Shown here one piece after another: positions 16,493-25,867 of a stretch of DNA of 64,000 bases (within the stretch, counting starts at the first letter, position 1; each line of letters begins with the position of its first letter). Both the position numbers and the translations under genes were made by a program. This DNA is from Ga0077555 sp033764055 (GTDB taxonomy: Bacteria > Pseudomonadota > Alphaproteobacteria > Rhizobiales > Hyphomicrobiaceae): positions 1 to 64,000 of the forward strand of contig JANRJI010000143.1 in the NCBI GenBank assembly GCA_033764055.1, written 5' to 3'. The notes under the pieces are model-generated. The model was not told the DNA's origin and made no database searches. It worked only from the letters and a program-made list of their open reading frames with translations.

Positions 16493-17440
16493 GTGACCCC
16501 ATCCGCACCTCGTTCCGCCGAGCTCAAAGCCGCCGTCGTCGCCGCCGTCGGGGCGATCTCGGTCGGTTTCGTGCCGATGTTCGTCACGGGGCTGCAGAAG
16601 GCCGGCATGAGCACGCCTTCGACGCTGCTTTGGCGCTACATCGTGGCTCTGGCCATCCTGGTGCCGCTGGCGCTCTGGTTCCACCGGCTGGTCGACGAAT
16701 GGCATCGCGGCGGCAAATGGCTCGTTCTGAACGGGCTGACACTCGGCGTCACCCAGGTCTTCTGCTACTTCAAGGCCATCGAGACCCTGCCGACCAGCGT
16801 GGTGGTGACGCTGTTCTATTTCTACCCAGTGCTGGCGCTTCTGCTCGACCGCATCCTGTTCCGCCTGCCCATTCACAGGGCGACCCTGGTTGGCGTGACG
16901 ACGATCATCCTCGGCGTGGCTTTGACAAGCTCGCCCGGCTTCTCGGGGGCGACCATCGATCCGCAGGGGCTCGTCTTCGTCGCGCTGTCGGCATTGGGCT
17001 ACGCACTCTACATCGCGGCCGCATACCCGGTGACCAAGTCGGTCGCGCCGCTGGCCAGCGCTGTCTTCATCTACGGGTCCTATGCGACGGCCTTCGGGCT
17101 CACGGCGCTCGTACGCGGCTTCGCCCTGCCGCCCTCCCCAGAGCTTTGGCTCAACGTGCTGTTCATTGGCACGCTCGGCGGCGCATTGCAGATCCTCTCG
17201 TTCTCGTATGCCCTGCCGCGGCTCGCCTCGTCCGGCTACGCGGTGATCGTCTGCCTGGAGGTGGTGACGGTCGTCGTCGCGGGCGTGCTCCTCCTCGGCG
17301 AGCGGCTCTCGGCGCTGCAATGGCTTGGCATCGCCCTCGTCCTCGGCGGCATCCTGCTCGAGCGCGTCGCGCGGTCGGCGAGGCAGGCGAGGGTCGCACC
17401 GGCCACCGCTTCCCCAGGACGTGGCGAGAGCCAGCCTTGA
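16493..17440 (+). CDS. DMT/EamA family transporter
   Basis: A 315-residue inner-membrane protein with about ten hydrophobic helices arranged as two repeated EamA halves. In the first half the helices start near residues 11, 42, 70, 97 and 124; in the second half they continue from about residue 150 to 298. Such proteins export or import metabolites, amino acids or drugs. The conserved late segment SGYAVIVCLEVVTVVVAGVLLLGE is typical of the family (its last E closes the EamA helix motif). The start is GTG 16493; no clear Shine-Dalgarno is visible, and a G-rich tandem repeat lies upstream. It precedes an ABC-F gene by 33 bp on the same strand. Substrate unknown. Confidence 0.9.
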   Translation: MTPSAPRSAELKAAVVAAVGAISVGFVPMFVTGLQKAGMSTPSTLLWRYIVALAILVPLALWFHRLVDEWHRGGKWLVLNGLTLGVTQVFCYFKAIETLPTSVVVTLFYFYPVLALLLDRILFRLPIHRATLVGVTTIILGVALTSSPGFSGATIDPQGLVFVALSALGYALYIAAAYPVTKSVAPLASAVFIYGSYATAFGLTALVRGFALPPSPELWLNVLFIGTLGGALQILSFSYALPRLASSGYAVIVCLEVVTVVVAGVLLLGERLSALQWLGIALVLGGILLERVARSARQARVAPATASPGRGESQP

Positions 17441-17473
17441 CGTTCGCTCAAACCTCCCCCACACCGTCGCCGC

Positions 17474-19300
17474 ATGGCTGCCGAGCTTCTCGCCCTCAAG
17501 GACATCCACCTGACCTTCGGATCGATCCCGCTGCTGGAGGGCGCGGAGCTTTCGGTCGGGCCGGGTGATCGCATCTGCCTCGTCGGCCGCAACGGCTCGG
17601 GCAAGTCGACACTGTTGAAGATCGCCGCAGGGCAAATGGAGCCGGATCGCGGCTCACGCTTCGCGCACCCTTCGGCCCGCATCGCCTATCTCTCGCAGGA
17701 GGCCGATCTCTCGGCCTTCACGACGACCCTCGAGGCGGTCGTCGCCAAGCTCGGCCCCGCCGACGACGAGGCGCGCGCGCGGGCCCTGCTCGGCCATCTC
17801 GGCTTCACCGGCGACGAGCCGGCGGCAAGCCTGTCGGGCGGCGAGGCGCGCCGCGCCGCGATCGCCCAGGTGCTGGCCGCATCGCCCGACGTGCTGCTGC
17901 TCGACGAGCCGACGAACCATCTCGACCTGCCGACCATCGAATGGCTCGAAGGCGAGATCCTGCAATCCACCGCCGCGATCGTGTTGATCAGTCACGACCG
18001 CCGCTTCCTGGAGCGCCTGTCGCGCACCACGGTCTGGCTCGATCGCGGACGCACCTGGCGGCTCGACAGGGGCTTCTCCGGCTTCGAGGCCTGGCGCGAC
18101 GAGCGCCTCGCCGAGGAGGAGGCCGAGCGCCACAAGCTCGACCGCAAGATCGCACGCGAGAACGAGTGGATGCACGGCGGCGTGACGGCGCGCCGCAAGC
18201 GCAATGTCCGGCGCGTCGCCGAGCTCGCCGCCATGCGCCAGCAGCGCCGCGAGGCGCGCAAGGTCGAGGGCAACGTGGTGCTGGAGGCCTCCGAGGCCGG
18301 CGCCTCGGGCCGGCTCGTCATCGAGGCCAAGGGCATCTCCAAGTCGTTCGACGGCCGGCCGATCGTCGCAGACCTCTCGATCCGCATCGGCCGCGGCGAC
18401 CGGGTGGGTCTCGTCGGGCCAAACGGCGCCGGCAAGACGACGCTGATCAGCCTGCTGACCGGCGCGCTCCAGCCGGATGCCGGCACCGTCCGGCTCGGCA
18501 CGGCGCTGGAGATCGTCACGCTCGACCAGCGGCGCGAGGAGTTGCGGCCCGACTGGACCATCACCGAGGCCCTCACCGGCGGCCGGGGAGATCAGGTGAT
18601 CGTCGGCGGCCGGGCACGCCATGTCGCCAGCTACATGAAGGACTTCCTGTTCACGCCTGAGCAGATGCGCACACCTTTGCGCGTGCTGTCGGGAGGCGAG
18701 CGGGGCCGGCTGATGCTGGCGCGGGCGCTGGCCAAGCCATCGAACCTTCTGGTGCTCGACGAGCCGACCAACGATCTCGACCTCGAGACGCTGGACCTGC
18801 TGCAGGAGCTGCTCGCCGACTACCAGGGTACCGTGCTGCTGGTCAGCCACGATCGCGATTTCCTCGATCGCCTCGTGACGTCGGTGCTGGCGGCCGAGGG
18901 CGACGGGCAGTGGGTGGAATATGCAGGCGGCTATAGCGACATGCTGGCCCAACGCCGCGGACGCGATCTGACGCGCACCTCCGCGGCCGCACCGCGGCGA
19001 AGCGAGTCCCGGTCCGAGCCGGCGGCAGCGCCGCAACCAGGCGCGCCCGCCCCCCGGCGCAAGCTCTCGTTCAAGGACAAGCACGCGCTGGAAAGCCTGC
19101 CGGCTGCTATGGCGGGGTTGGAGAAGGAGATCGCGGCGCTGACCCGCAAGCTGGCCTCCGCGGACCTCTTCACCCGGGACCCCAAGGGATTTGCCGCCGC
19201 GACCGAGCGCCTGGGCGCAGCTCAAGCCGAGCTTGCAGCTGCCGAGGAGCGCTGGCTCGAGCTCGAGATGCTGCGCGAGGATCTCGAAGGCCGGGAATGA
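17474..19300 (+). CDS. uup: ABC-F family ATP-binding protein, Uup-like
   Basis: A 608-residue soluble protein with two ABC ATPase domains and no membrane segment, the layout of ABC-F translation factors. Walker A motifs are GRNGSGKST (38-46) and GPNGAGKTT (about 315-323). Signatures are LSGGEARRA (about 118) and LSGGERGRL (about 407), and Walker B segments are LLLDEPTNHLD and LVLDEPTNDLD. The inter-domain linker (about 220-280) is rich in Arg and Glu. A coiled-coil tail from about residue 530 follows a Pro/Ala/Arg-rich hinge, as in Uup. Uup acts on ribosomes and influences transposon excision and 50S assembly in other bacteria. It lies 33 bp after the transporter gene. Confidence 0.9.
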   Translation: MAAELLALKDIHLTFGSIPLLEGAELSVGPGDRICLVGRNGSGKSTLLKIAAGQMEPDRGSRFAHPSARIAYLSQEADLSAFTTTLEAVVAKLGPADDEARARALLGHLGFTGDEPAASLSGGEARRAAIAQVLAASPDVLLLDEPTNHLDLPTIEWLEGEILQSTAAIVLISHDRRFLERLSRTTVWLDRGRTWRLDRGFSGFEAWRDERLAEEEAERHKLDRKIARENEWMHGGVTARRKRNVRRVAELAAMRQQRREARKVEGNVVLEASEAGASGRLVIEAKGISKSFDGRPIVADLSIRIGRGDRVGLVGPNGAGKTTLISLLTGALQPDAGTVRLGTALEIVTLDQRREELRPDWTITEALTGGRGDQVIVGGRARHVASYMKDFLFTPEQMRTPLRVLSGGERGRLMLARALAKPSNLLVLDEPTNDLDLETLDLLQELLADYQGTVLLVSHDRDFLDRLVTSVLAAEGDGQWVEYAGGYSDMLAQRRGRDLTRTSAAAPRRSESRSEPAAAPQPGAPAPRRKLSFKDKHALESLPAAMAGLEKEIAALTRKLASADLFTRDPKGFAAATERLGAAQAELAAAEERWLELEMLREDLEGRE

Positions 19301-19678
19301 TCGCCCCCGCTGGCCAAGCTCGCCAACGGCATCGGCGAACAGGCGGGGGAAGCATTGCGTCCACCTCGCACGCGACCCGATCCCCCGTATCGCCTGCAGG
19401 CCGATCGTCATCGTGCCCGTGGGCGGCACGGGCATCCTCCTACTTGGCACAATCTGAGATTTCATAGAACATAAATGCAACTTTAAGTTTAAATTCGCGT
19501 TCATTCCTGCGGCCGCGGCATGGCTGAAGCAACCTGTAACGGCGTCGCATGCCATTGATTCAACGTTGATAAGTCGCGGCCATGCCGTGCTTGGATCATC
19601 CACACCTTCGACATCGTCCCGCCTCGCTGCGCGCCATCGAATCGCTCAAACTCGACTCAACCTTTGGTGGAGTGAGTT
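19301..19678 (+). other. Intergenic region with an AT-rich core
   Basis: No gene is seen. A 7-bp stem (19414-19420 with 19428-19434) could end the uup transcript but lacks a T-run. The segment 19450-19500 is markedly AT-rich for this genome and includes AACTTTAAGTT (19479-19489), an 11-base imperfect-centre palindrome. A promoter for the nuclease gene probably lies here; TTGGCA at 19444-19449 is a possible -35 element but no convincing -10 is spaced correctly. Confidence 0.4.
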
Positions 19679-20413
19679 ATGGTCGATTCAACTATAAGCG
19701 TCTATGCAACACGACTCGCGGCCAGCCTTGCGATGGCTTTGGCCGTGACCTTGGGACTCGTCCTGGCTGAGCGGACCGATGCTCGCCAATCGCCGACATC
19801 GCCCCGCGGCCACGCCGTCCTCGCCGGTCTTGCCGATGCAGTTGATGGCGATACCCTCCTCGTCGGAGACGTGCGCGTGCGTCTCGAAGGCATCGACGCG
19901 CCCGTGGCGGAACAGACCTGCACGACCGTCCGCGGCAGCGAATGGCCATGCGGTCTTGAAGCGCGGCGCCTCCTGGCCCGACTGGTCGAGGGCCAGAGCG
20001 TCGCATGCGAGGAGCGCGGGCTCGACACCTACAAACGGCTGCTGGCCGTCTGCCGCACGAGCCAGACGGAGCTCAATGCGGAGATGGTCCGGCGTGGCCT
20101 CGCCTGGGCTTTCGTGCGCTATTCACAGAGCTATGTCGCGATCGAGGCCATCGCGCGCACCCGCAGGATTGGCATCTGGAGCGGCGTGGCCCAGCCCGCC
20201 TGGGAGTACCGCAGCGCCCGCTGGCAATCGGCAGAGACGATTGCTCCTTCGGGATGTCCGATCAAGGGCAACGTCACGGCCAACGGCCGCATCTACCACC
20301 TGCCTTGGAGCCCATGGTACGGTCGCGTGAAAATGGATGGCAAGGGCAAGCGCTGGTTCTGCAGCGAGGCAGAGGCCATCGCCGCAGGCTGGCGCCCGGC
20401 CAACGCCCATTAG
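19679..20413 (+). CDS. Secreted thermonuclease (SNase) family protein with C-terminal sunset-type domain
   Basis: A 244-residue exported protein. Residues about 9-36 form a signal peptide (hydrophobic AASLAMALAVTLGLVLA). The staphylococcal-nuclease-like domain spans about 45-170, with DAVDGDTLLVGDVRVRLEG followed by GIDAP, then ARRLLARLVEG, TYKRLLAVC and EMVRRGLAWAF. Catalytic residues cannot be assigned by eye beyond Asp55/Asp57 and the RLLAVC arginine. The end (about 190-244) contains CPIKGNVTANGRIYHLP and KRWFCSEAEAIAAGWRPA, matching the sunset domain often fused to nucleases. DNA or RNA degradation in the periplasm is the likely role. It stands alone on its transcript, 184 bp before the next gene. 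Confidence 0.88.
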   Translation: MVDSTISVYATRLAASLAMALAVTLGLVLAERTDARQSPTSPRGHAVLAGLADAVDGDTLLVGDVRVRLEGIDAPVAEQTCTTVRGSEWPCGLEARRLLARLVEGQSVACEERGLDTYKRLLAVCRTSQTELNAEMVRRGLAWAFVRYSQSYVAIEAIARTRRIGIWSGVAQPAWEYRSARWQSAETIAPSGCPIKGNVTANGRIYHLPWSPWYGRVKMDGKGKRWFCSEAEAIAAGWRPANAH

Positions 20414-20597
20414 GGCGGCAGGTGTGAGGCGCTCCTGCCCGGCCGGCGTGAGACGATGCAGCAAAGATCCCGTGCGCAGGACGCCGGGGTTGTGGTGTGC
20501 TTTGTGGCCGGAGGCTGTCTACCGCTGCAATTCTGCATGCCCTTGACGCCGGCTGCCTCCCCACACCAGCCTGACGACGACCAGGAGGAGCGACCCC

Positions 20598-21623
20598 ATG
20601 AAACTCGGCGTCTATTTGAATGCGCAACATCCCGACAGCGACGACCCGGCCCGGCGCTTCGCCGAGACCGTCGAGCAGGTGCGCCTGATTCGGAAGCTCG
20701 GCTACGACTCGATCTGGGGCGGCGAGCACCACGTCACCGACGGCTATCACTATTTCCCGCTTCTGCCGATGATGCAGCGCCTCGCCGCCGAGGCCGAGGG
20801 CTTGGCGATCGGCACCAACATCGTGCTGCTTCCGCTGCATAACCCCGTCGAGCTGGCCGAGACCTGCGCGTTCCTCGACGTCATCTCCGGAGGCGGCTTC
20901 ATCCTTGGCGTCGGACTTGGCTACCGCGAGGAGGAGTTCGCCGTCTTCGGCGTACCGATGAAGGAGCGGGTCTCGCGGCTCGAGGAGGGCGTCGAGATCA
21001 TCCGCCGCCTCTGGAGCGAGGACAAGGTCACGTTCAAGGGCCGCCATTGGACCCTCGACGGCGTCACCATCAGGCCGCGCCCGCTGCAGTCGCCCCGCCC
21101 GTCGATCATTGTCGCATCGCAGATCGAGAAGGGCATCGAGCGCGCCGCCCGCATCTCGGACGGCTGGACGGCGGTTCCCGTAACCCGTGTCGAAGGCATC
21201 GCCAAGCAGACGGCCCTCGTCGCCAAGACGCGCGCCGAGGCCGGTCTGCCGCCCGCTCAGATCGCCCGCATCTACGAGGTCTCGTGCGCGCGCGACGAGG
21301 AGGCGGCACTGGCGCGCTCGGCAAAATTCCTGCTCGAGAAGTATGCCGCCTACGCCTCCTGGGGCCTGCCGGGCCTCAAGATGGAGAAAGACCAGACGCC
21401 GATCGAGCAGCTCCGGGGCCTCGCCGCGAACCGGTTCGGCGTCGGCACGCCGGCCCAGGTGGTGGGCGCCCTGGTCGCCCAGCACAAGGCAGGCATCGGC
21501 CATGTCGGCATGCGCATGAGTTGGCCTGGCATGGCCCAGGAGGAGATACTCGCCGGCATCGAGCTCGTCGGCCGGGAGGTCCTGCCCGAGGTGCGGCGCC
21601 GGATCGCGACCGAGACGCGGTGA
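20598..21623 (+). CDS. LLM class flavin-dependent oxidoreductase
   Basis: A 341-residue luciferase-like monooxygenase. Typical segments are RKLGYDSIWGGEHHVTDGYHYFP near residues 35-57 (given here in part: IWGGEHHVTD), IGTNIVLLPLHNPVELAE, ISGGGFILGVGLGYREEEF and VEIIRRLWSEDKVTFKGRH. It is the third LLM protein in the window and is distinct from the two at 11-13 kb. A strong AGGAGGAG precedes ATG 20598. It is monocistronic, ending 88 bp from a convergent ABC gene. Neither flavin type nor substrate can be told from the sequence, and no reductase partner is adjacent. Confidence 0.9.
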   Translation: MKLGVYLNAQHPDSDDPARRFAETVEQVRLIRKLGYDSIWGGEHHVTDGYHYFPLLPMMQRLAAEAEGLAIGTNIVLLPLHNPVELAETCAFLDVISGGGFILGVGLGYREEEFAVFGVPMKERVSRLEEGVEIIRRLWSEDKVTFKGRHWTLDGVTIRPRPLQSPRPSIIVASQIEKGIERAARISDGWTAVPVTRVEGIAKQTALVAKTRAEAGLPPAQIARIYEVSCARDEEAALARSAKFLLEKYAAYASWGLPGLKMEKDQTPIEQLRGLAANRFGVGTPAQVVGALVAQHKAGIGHVGMRMSWPGMAQEEILAGIELVGREVLPEVRRRIATETR

Positions 21624-21711
21624 GACCAGGCCACCAGGCGTCGGGCGCGGCGGACCGGCCCATCCGCGCCAACGGCGGGGAGCGACGTGCGGACGAGCTT
21701 CGGCTCCCGCC

Positions 21712-22404
21712 TCACGCGACGATTCGCCCATCGACGATGCGGACCTGACGGTCGGCGCGCGCCGCCAGCTCGAGATCGTGGGTGACCATCACGATGGCGC
21801 GCCCGGTCTCGTCGACGAGCCGCCGGAAGATGGCGAGCACCTGCTCGCTCGAATGGGTATCGAGGTTGCCGGTCGGCTCGTCGGCGAGGATGACCAGTGG
21901 CTCGTTGGCGAGCGCACGCGCGATGGCGACGCGCTGGCGCTGCCCGCCCGACATCTGCGAGGGCAGCTTGTGCATGTGCCCGTCAAGGCCGAGCGACGTG
22001 AGGAGCCCGATGGCGCGGGCGCGCATGGCCGGCTCGGGATAGCGCGCCAGCGCCCGCATGGGCAGCATGACGTTCATCAGCGCTGAGAACTCTGGCAGCA
22101 GGAAGTGGAATTGGAAGACGAACCCAAGCAGCGCCAGCCGCAATCCAGCCCGCGTCGCCTCGTCGAGGCTGCCGACGGGCTTGTCCTCGAACAGCACCTC
22201 GCCGGAGGTCGGCACGTCGAGCAGACCGAGCAGGTAGAGTAGCGAACTCTTGCCCGAGCCCGACGGTCCGGTAACGGCCACGAACTCGCCGGCTCTGATC
22301 ACCAGGTCTATGTCGGCGACGAGCGTCGTCGCGACGCCGTCCCCGATCGTCTTCGTCACATTGCGCAGCTCGATCAGCGGCCGTGCCGGTGCGACGTCCT
22401 GCAT
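21712..22404 (-). CDS. ABC transporter ATP-binding protein (MacB/LolD-type)
   Basis: A 230-residue ABC ATPase. Motifs in order: Walker A GPSGSGKSS (about 43-51), Q-loop FVFQFHFLLPEF, signature MSGGQRQRVAIARAL, Walker B VILADEPTGNLD and the switch histidine in MVTHDLELA. The DEPTGNLD wording and length are typical of the LolD/MacB/FtsE group, which powers periplasm-facing export or lipoprotein release rather than uptake. Its ATG shares one base with the stop of the upstream permease (TGATG), so the three-gene unit adaptor-permease-ATPase is translationally coupled. Confidence 0.92.
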   Translation of the reverse strand: MQDVAPARPLIELRNVTKTIGDGVATTLVADIDLVIRAGEFVAVTGPSGSGKSSLLYLLGLLDVPTSGEVLFEDKPVGSLDEATRAGLRLALLGFVFQFHFLLPEFSALMNVMLPMRALARYPEPAMRARAIGLLTSLGLDGHMHKLPSQMSGGQRQRVAIARALANEPLVILADEPTGNLDTHSSEQVLAIFRRLVDETGRAIVMVTHDLELAARADRQVRIVDGRIVA

Positions 22405-23639
22405 CACGACGCGCCCCGGATGATCTCCACCGGATGCACGCGCGCGGCTTTTCGCGCCGGCAGGTAGCCGGCAATGCCGGAGGCTGCCATCGCCACGCTC
22501 GCAGCCAAGAGGTAATGCGTCGGCGTGTAGTAGAGCGGCAGCCGAGTTGCATCCATGAACGGGCTCTTGAACTCGATCGAGCCCAGCGCCAGGCAGAGCA
22601 CGAAGCCGAGCGCCCAGCCGACGAGGGTGCCGGCGAGCCCGATCAGAATGGATTCGATCAGGAAGATCAGCCGCACCGTCGCCTCCGTGAAGCCGAGCGA
22701 TTTCATGATGGCGATGTCGCGCGTCTTCTCGTGCGTGATGGTCGAGATGATGTTGTAGGTTCCGAACGATGCCACCAGCAGGATGGCGCCGACCACGGTG
22801 TACATGATGAAATTGCGAATCTGGAACGCCGACAGGAGGTCCTCGTTGGCCTCCTGCCAGGAGACCGATTTGTAGCCGGTCTGCGCCTCGATGCGTGACG
22901 CCACGGACCGCGCATCGAGGATATCGCCGACGCGGATGCGGATCGCGTTCACGAGCCCCGTCTGACCGCCCAGGATCTGTCCCGTCTTGATCAGCGTATA
23001 GGCCTGTGTCTCGTCGGTCTGGCTGATGCCAGAGTGCAGCAGTGCCACCACTGTGCACGTGAGCACCTGCCCGGTCCCGGACACGAGCGCGATCGTGTTG
23101 CCGACCCGCGCCCCGATCTTGGTCGCGAGCTTGTCGCCGAGGATGATGGCATTCGACGACCTGTAGAGAGAATCGATCGTTCCCTGACGGATCTGCGTTG
23201 CGAGCTTCGATACCGCTCGCTCCCGCGGCGGATCGATCCCCGTCACGCTCGCCGCCGTGTCGCGTCCTGCGTAGCGGATCACCGCGCGCGCCTGCACGGA
23301 TGGCGCGGCGGCCCCGTCGAGCCAGGTCTCGAGCGAGGCCATGATCGCGTAGGGGTTCTTGATTCCGGGTCGCGTCACCGGCGTCCTGAGGCCTGCGTAC
23401 TCGACGGCCGCATAGGCATCCTCGGCGGGCTGCCGGGGCGGCTCGCGCCGCTCGTCGCTGACGGTGATGTGGGGCAGGCTGTCGACGAGTTGCGCCACGA
23501 AATCGCGCTGCGAGCCTTCCATCAGCGCCGCCATCATGACCGAGAAGCCGACGCCCATGGCGACGCCCAGCATCCCGACCAGGGTCTGGCGGACGCGGGT
23601 GAGGACATGCGTGAAGGCGATGTCGAGCACGAGCCTCAT
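22404..23639 (-). CDS. ABC transporter permease (MacB/FtsX family)
   Basis: A 411-residue inner-membrane permease with one amino-terminal helix (about 19-39), a large periplasmic domain (about 45-270) and three carboxy-terminal helices that contain IMYTVVGAILLVASFGTYN and ILIGLAGTLVGWALGFVLC. It ends with the FtsX-like PARKAARVHPVEIIRG. This topology belongs to MacB/LolC-type permeases that work mechanically on periplasmic substrates. It overlaps the adaptor gene upstream by four bases (ATGA) and the ATPase downstream by one. The transported substrate is not evident. Confidence 0.92.
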   Translation of the reverse strand: MRLVLDIAFTHVLTRVRQTLVGMLGVAMGVGFSVMMAALMEGSQRDFVAQLVDSLPHITVSDERREPPRQPAEDAYAAVEYAGLRTPVTRPGIKNPYAIMASLETWLDGAAAPSVQARAVIRYAGRDTAASVTGIDPPRERAVSKLATQIRQGTIDSLYRSSNAIILGDKLATKIGARVGNTIALVSGTGQVLTCTVVALLHSGISQTDETQAYTLIKTGQILGGQTGLVNAIRIRVGDILDARSVASRIEAQTGYKSVSWQEANEDLLSAFQIRNFIMYTVVGAILLVASFGTYNIISTITHEKTRDIAIMKSLGFTEATVRLIFLIESILIGLAGTLVGWALGFVLCLALGSIEFKSPFMDATRLPLYYTPTHYLLAASVAMAASGIAGYLPARKAARVHPVEIIRGAS

Positions 23640-24625
23640 CTGGCCGCTCCCGCGACGATACGCACGCGGGCCCCATCGGAGAGGTCGTTCTTCCAGGGCG
23701 CGACCACGCGCTGTCCGGCCGTCAGACCCGATCGCACCTCGACGAGGCGTGTCCCGCGAATGCCGGTCTCGATCTTGCGCCGCCGGACACGGCCATCGTC
23801 CACCGTCAAAACCATGGCGGAGCCTCCGATCGCCTCAGCCGGCACCAGCAGCACGTCCTTGGCCTCCGCGATGACGATGTTGGCCTCGACGCTCATGCCG
23901 ATGCGGAGCGGCGACTGCTCCGGAATCATCATGTAGACGCGGAACGTCTTGGTCTGCGGGTCGCCTTTCGGCGTGATGCTGTCGATGGTCGCAACGAGCG
24001 GAACGCCCGAATTGCCCTCGTGGCGCAGCAGCACCTTCTGGCCTGGCTCGACCTTGAGAATATCCTCCTCGTTGACCTCGGCAACGACGCGCAGCGGCTT
24101 CGGCTCACCGACCCACAGCAACACATCATTGGTGCCCGTGCCCGCGATCTCGCCGACCTCGCTGTCGCGGCGAAGCACCACGCCGTCCATCGGCGCCTTC
24201 AGCGAAAGATCCTCGATGCGGTCTTTCTGCGCTGCGACACGGCTCTCCTGCTCGCGCACCTGAGTGAGCTTCTCCTCGTAGGTGGTGCGAGCTGTCACGT
24301 TGCGCTCGACGAGCCCCTTGAGGCGCTCGGCATCCTCGCGATAGCGCTTGAGGCGCGCCTCGAGCTCGGTCAGCACGGCGCGCTCCTCGGCATCGTCGAG
24401 GCGAGCCAGGACATCGCCTTTGCGCACGGTCAGCCCCTCGCAGCGGCACAGCTCGACGATGCGTTTTCGCTGCAACGCTGCGACCTTGGCCCAGTGCACG
24501 GGCTCGACGATTCCGGTCGCGTAGACCACCGCAGCCGCGTCACCTCGGACGACGGGTGCCACCTTGACCTCCGTGCCACGTGCGAGCACCCACCAGGCGA
24601 CGGCGGCAGCTATCGCGGCGGCCAA
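23636..24625 (-). CDS. Periplasmic adaptor (HlyD/MacA-type) subunit of the ABC exporter
   Basis: At least 329 residues, with a single amino-terminal membrane helix, a lipoyl-like half (LTVRKGDVLARLDDAEER), a coiled-coil hairpin (about 85-145, rich in Glu, Arg and Leu), the second lipoyl half (LKAPMDGVVLRRDSEVGE) and beta-barrel segments. This is the membrane fusion protein that joins a MacB-like permease to an outer-membrane channel; no channel gene is present. The start given is TTG 24625, which leaves the helix short. The frame stays open to a CTG at 24757, preceded by GGAG seven bases upstream, which would add a basic cytoplasmic tail and a full helix. The true start is therefore uncertain. 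Confidence 0.85.
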   Translation of the reverse strand: MAAAIAAAVAWWVLARGTEVKVAPVVRGDAAAVVYATGIVEPVHWAKVAALQRKRIVELCRCEGLTVRKGDVLARLDDAEERAVLTELEARLKRYREDAERLKGLVERNVTARTTYEEKLTQVREQESRVAAQKDRIEDLSLKAPMDGVVLRRDSEVGEIAGTGTNDVLLWVGEPKPLRVVAEVNEEDILKVEPGQKVLLRHEGNSGVPLVATIDSITPKGDPQTKTFRVYMMIPEQSPLRIGMSVEANIVIAEAKDVLLVPAEAIGGSAMVLTVDDGRVRRRKIETGIRGTRLVEVRSGLTAGQRVVAPWKNDLSDGARVRIVAGAAR

Positions 24626-25126
24626 AGCCGCTGCGATCGTCCGCGCTCGGTTCCGGGCTGATTGCGGTTGCGCCGTGGCGGTGGCGGTCGGCGCCTTCGC
24701 CTCGACCCCGGACGTGCCGGCGGACTGCCTTTCGCGCGATCGTGGCCTGTCGGACAGGGTAGATCTCCATCAGCAGTGCGCCTCGAAACCGGGAGGCCTG
24801 CGTCTGCAACGAGGCCATGAATACAGCGGACCGACCGTCGCGCCCACCGACGGCGTCAAACGGGGTCGACGCCGAGCCGCTGCAGTCCCGCATCCCGGCC
24901 CACCATAGCCGCAGCGCCCGCGATGTGCCGGACCTTGCCTGCATCGCGGCCGCGAGAAGCCGTCCGGGCTGATGGATGGCTAATTCTTCGTGCCAGCGCA
25001 ACCATCGGGGGCGTCGCGGGTTTCGTAGCATCGGGCTTCGTCGACGGCCCGAGCGCCAGCCTGAGCGACGGTCGTGGATAAGCGGGCGTCTCTCGAGACG
25101 ATTGGGGGTCTGTTCTGCTGCCAGAG
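24626..25126. other. Divergent intergenic region between the exporter and trehalose operons
   Basis: Part of this (24626-24757) may encode the true amino terminus of the adaptor protein if its CTG start is used. In the remaining about 370 bp I see no supported gene, no terminator and no clear sigma-70 promoter. It must contain the promoters of both divergent operons. Confidence 0.4.
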
Positions 25127-25867
25127 ATGACTGATGGACGTGCGTTCGCGTTTTTTCTGGACTTCGATGGAACGCTCGTCGAATTGGCCGATCGGCCGGA
25201 CGCGGTGCGCGTCGAGCTGACAACTCGCGAGGTCCTGGATCGCCTGGTCGCGGTGACCGGGGGCGCTGTCGCCATCATTACCGGTCGCGACATTGCAGTG
25301 GTCGATGCCTTTCTCGCGCCCCTCAAGCTCCCGACGGCTGGCGTACATGGGCTGACCCGGCGCGATTTCGGCGGAGGGCTGAGGAGGTGCGGCGCGGACA
25401 GGTCGTTCCTGGAAGGAGCAGAAGCGCTTCTCGAACCGCTGGTCGCCGCCCAACGCGGATTGCTGCTGGAGCGAAAGAGCGACGCGCTGGCCCTGCATTA
25501 TCGCCAGCGGCCCGATCTCGAGGATGCATGCCTCGCGGCCATGGAGCGCGTGGCTGCAGCCAACATCGGCGTGCGGCTGGTTCGCGGCAAGATGGTGGTC
25601 GAGGCGAGGCCTCAAGGTGCCGACAAGGGCGCCGCCGTAGCTGCATTTCTGAAAGAGTCGCCATTCTTCGGCCGACGCGCCGTCTTCGCCGGCGACGACG
25701 CCACCGACGAGGATGCCTTCTGCGTGGTCAACGCCAAGGGCGGCATTTCGATCAAGATCGGCCCAGGGCCAACCGCAGCGGTGTGGCGCGCCGAAAGCAC
25801 CACCGACTTTCTCGATTGGCTTGGCCAGACCGTCGAGACGTTCGAGCGCGGAGGCAGATATGCCTGA
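25127..25867 (+). CDS. otsB: Trehalose-6-phosphate phosphatase
   Basis: A 246-residue HAD-superfamily phosphatase that releases phosphate from trehalose-6-phosphate, the second step of OtsAB trehalose synthesis. HAD motif I is DFDGTL with Asp12 and Asp14, and motif IV is the trehalose-phosphatase-specific GDDATDED near residue 188. IITGRD and GVHGLTRR mark motif II and the cap region. No export signal is seen, so it acts in the cytoplasm. Its last eight bases overlap the start of the GH15 gene, and otsA closes the operon, so the three are made together. Trehalose usually serves as an osmoprotectant or desiccation protectant. Confidence 0.93.
   Translation: MTDGRAFAFFLDFDGTLVELADRPDAVRVELTTREVLDRLVAVTGGAVAIITGRDIAVVDAFLAPLKLPTAGVHGLTRRDFGGGLRRCGADRSFLEGAEALLEPLVAAQRGLLLERKSDALALHYRQRPDLEDACLAAMERVAAANIGVRLVRGKMVVEARPQGADKGAAVAAFLKESPFFGRRAVFAGDDATDEDAFCVVNAKGGISIKIGPGPTAAVWRAESTTDFLDWLGQTVETFERGGRYA

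Noticed and set aside
19414..19434. A 7-bp hairpin after uup as a terminator
   Set aside because: It is 114 bp after the stop and has no T-run, so I only mention it within the intergenic entry.
17654..19603. A 649-codon minus-strand frame opposite uup
   Set aside because: It is antisense to a clear ABC-F protein with intact Walker motifs and has no recognisable domain.
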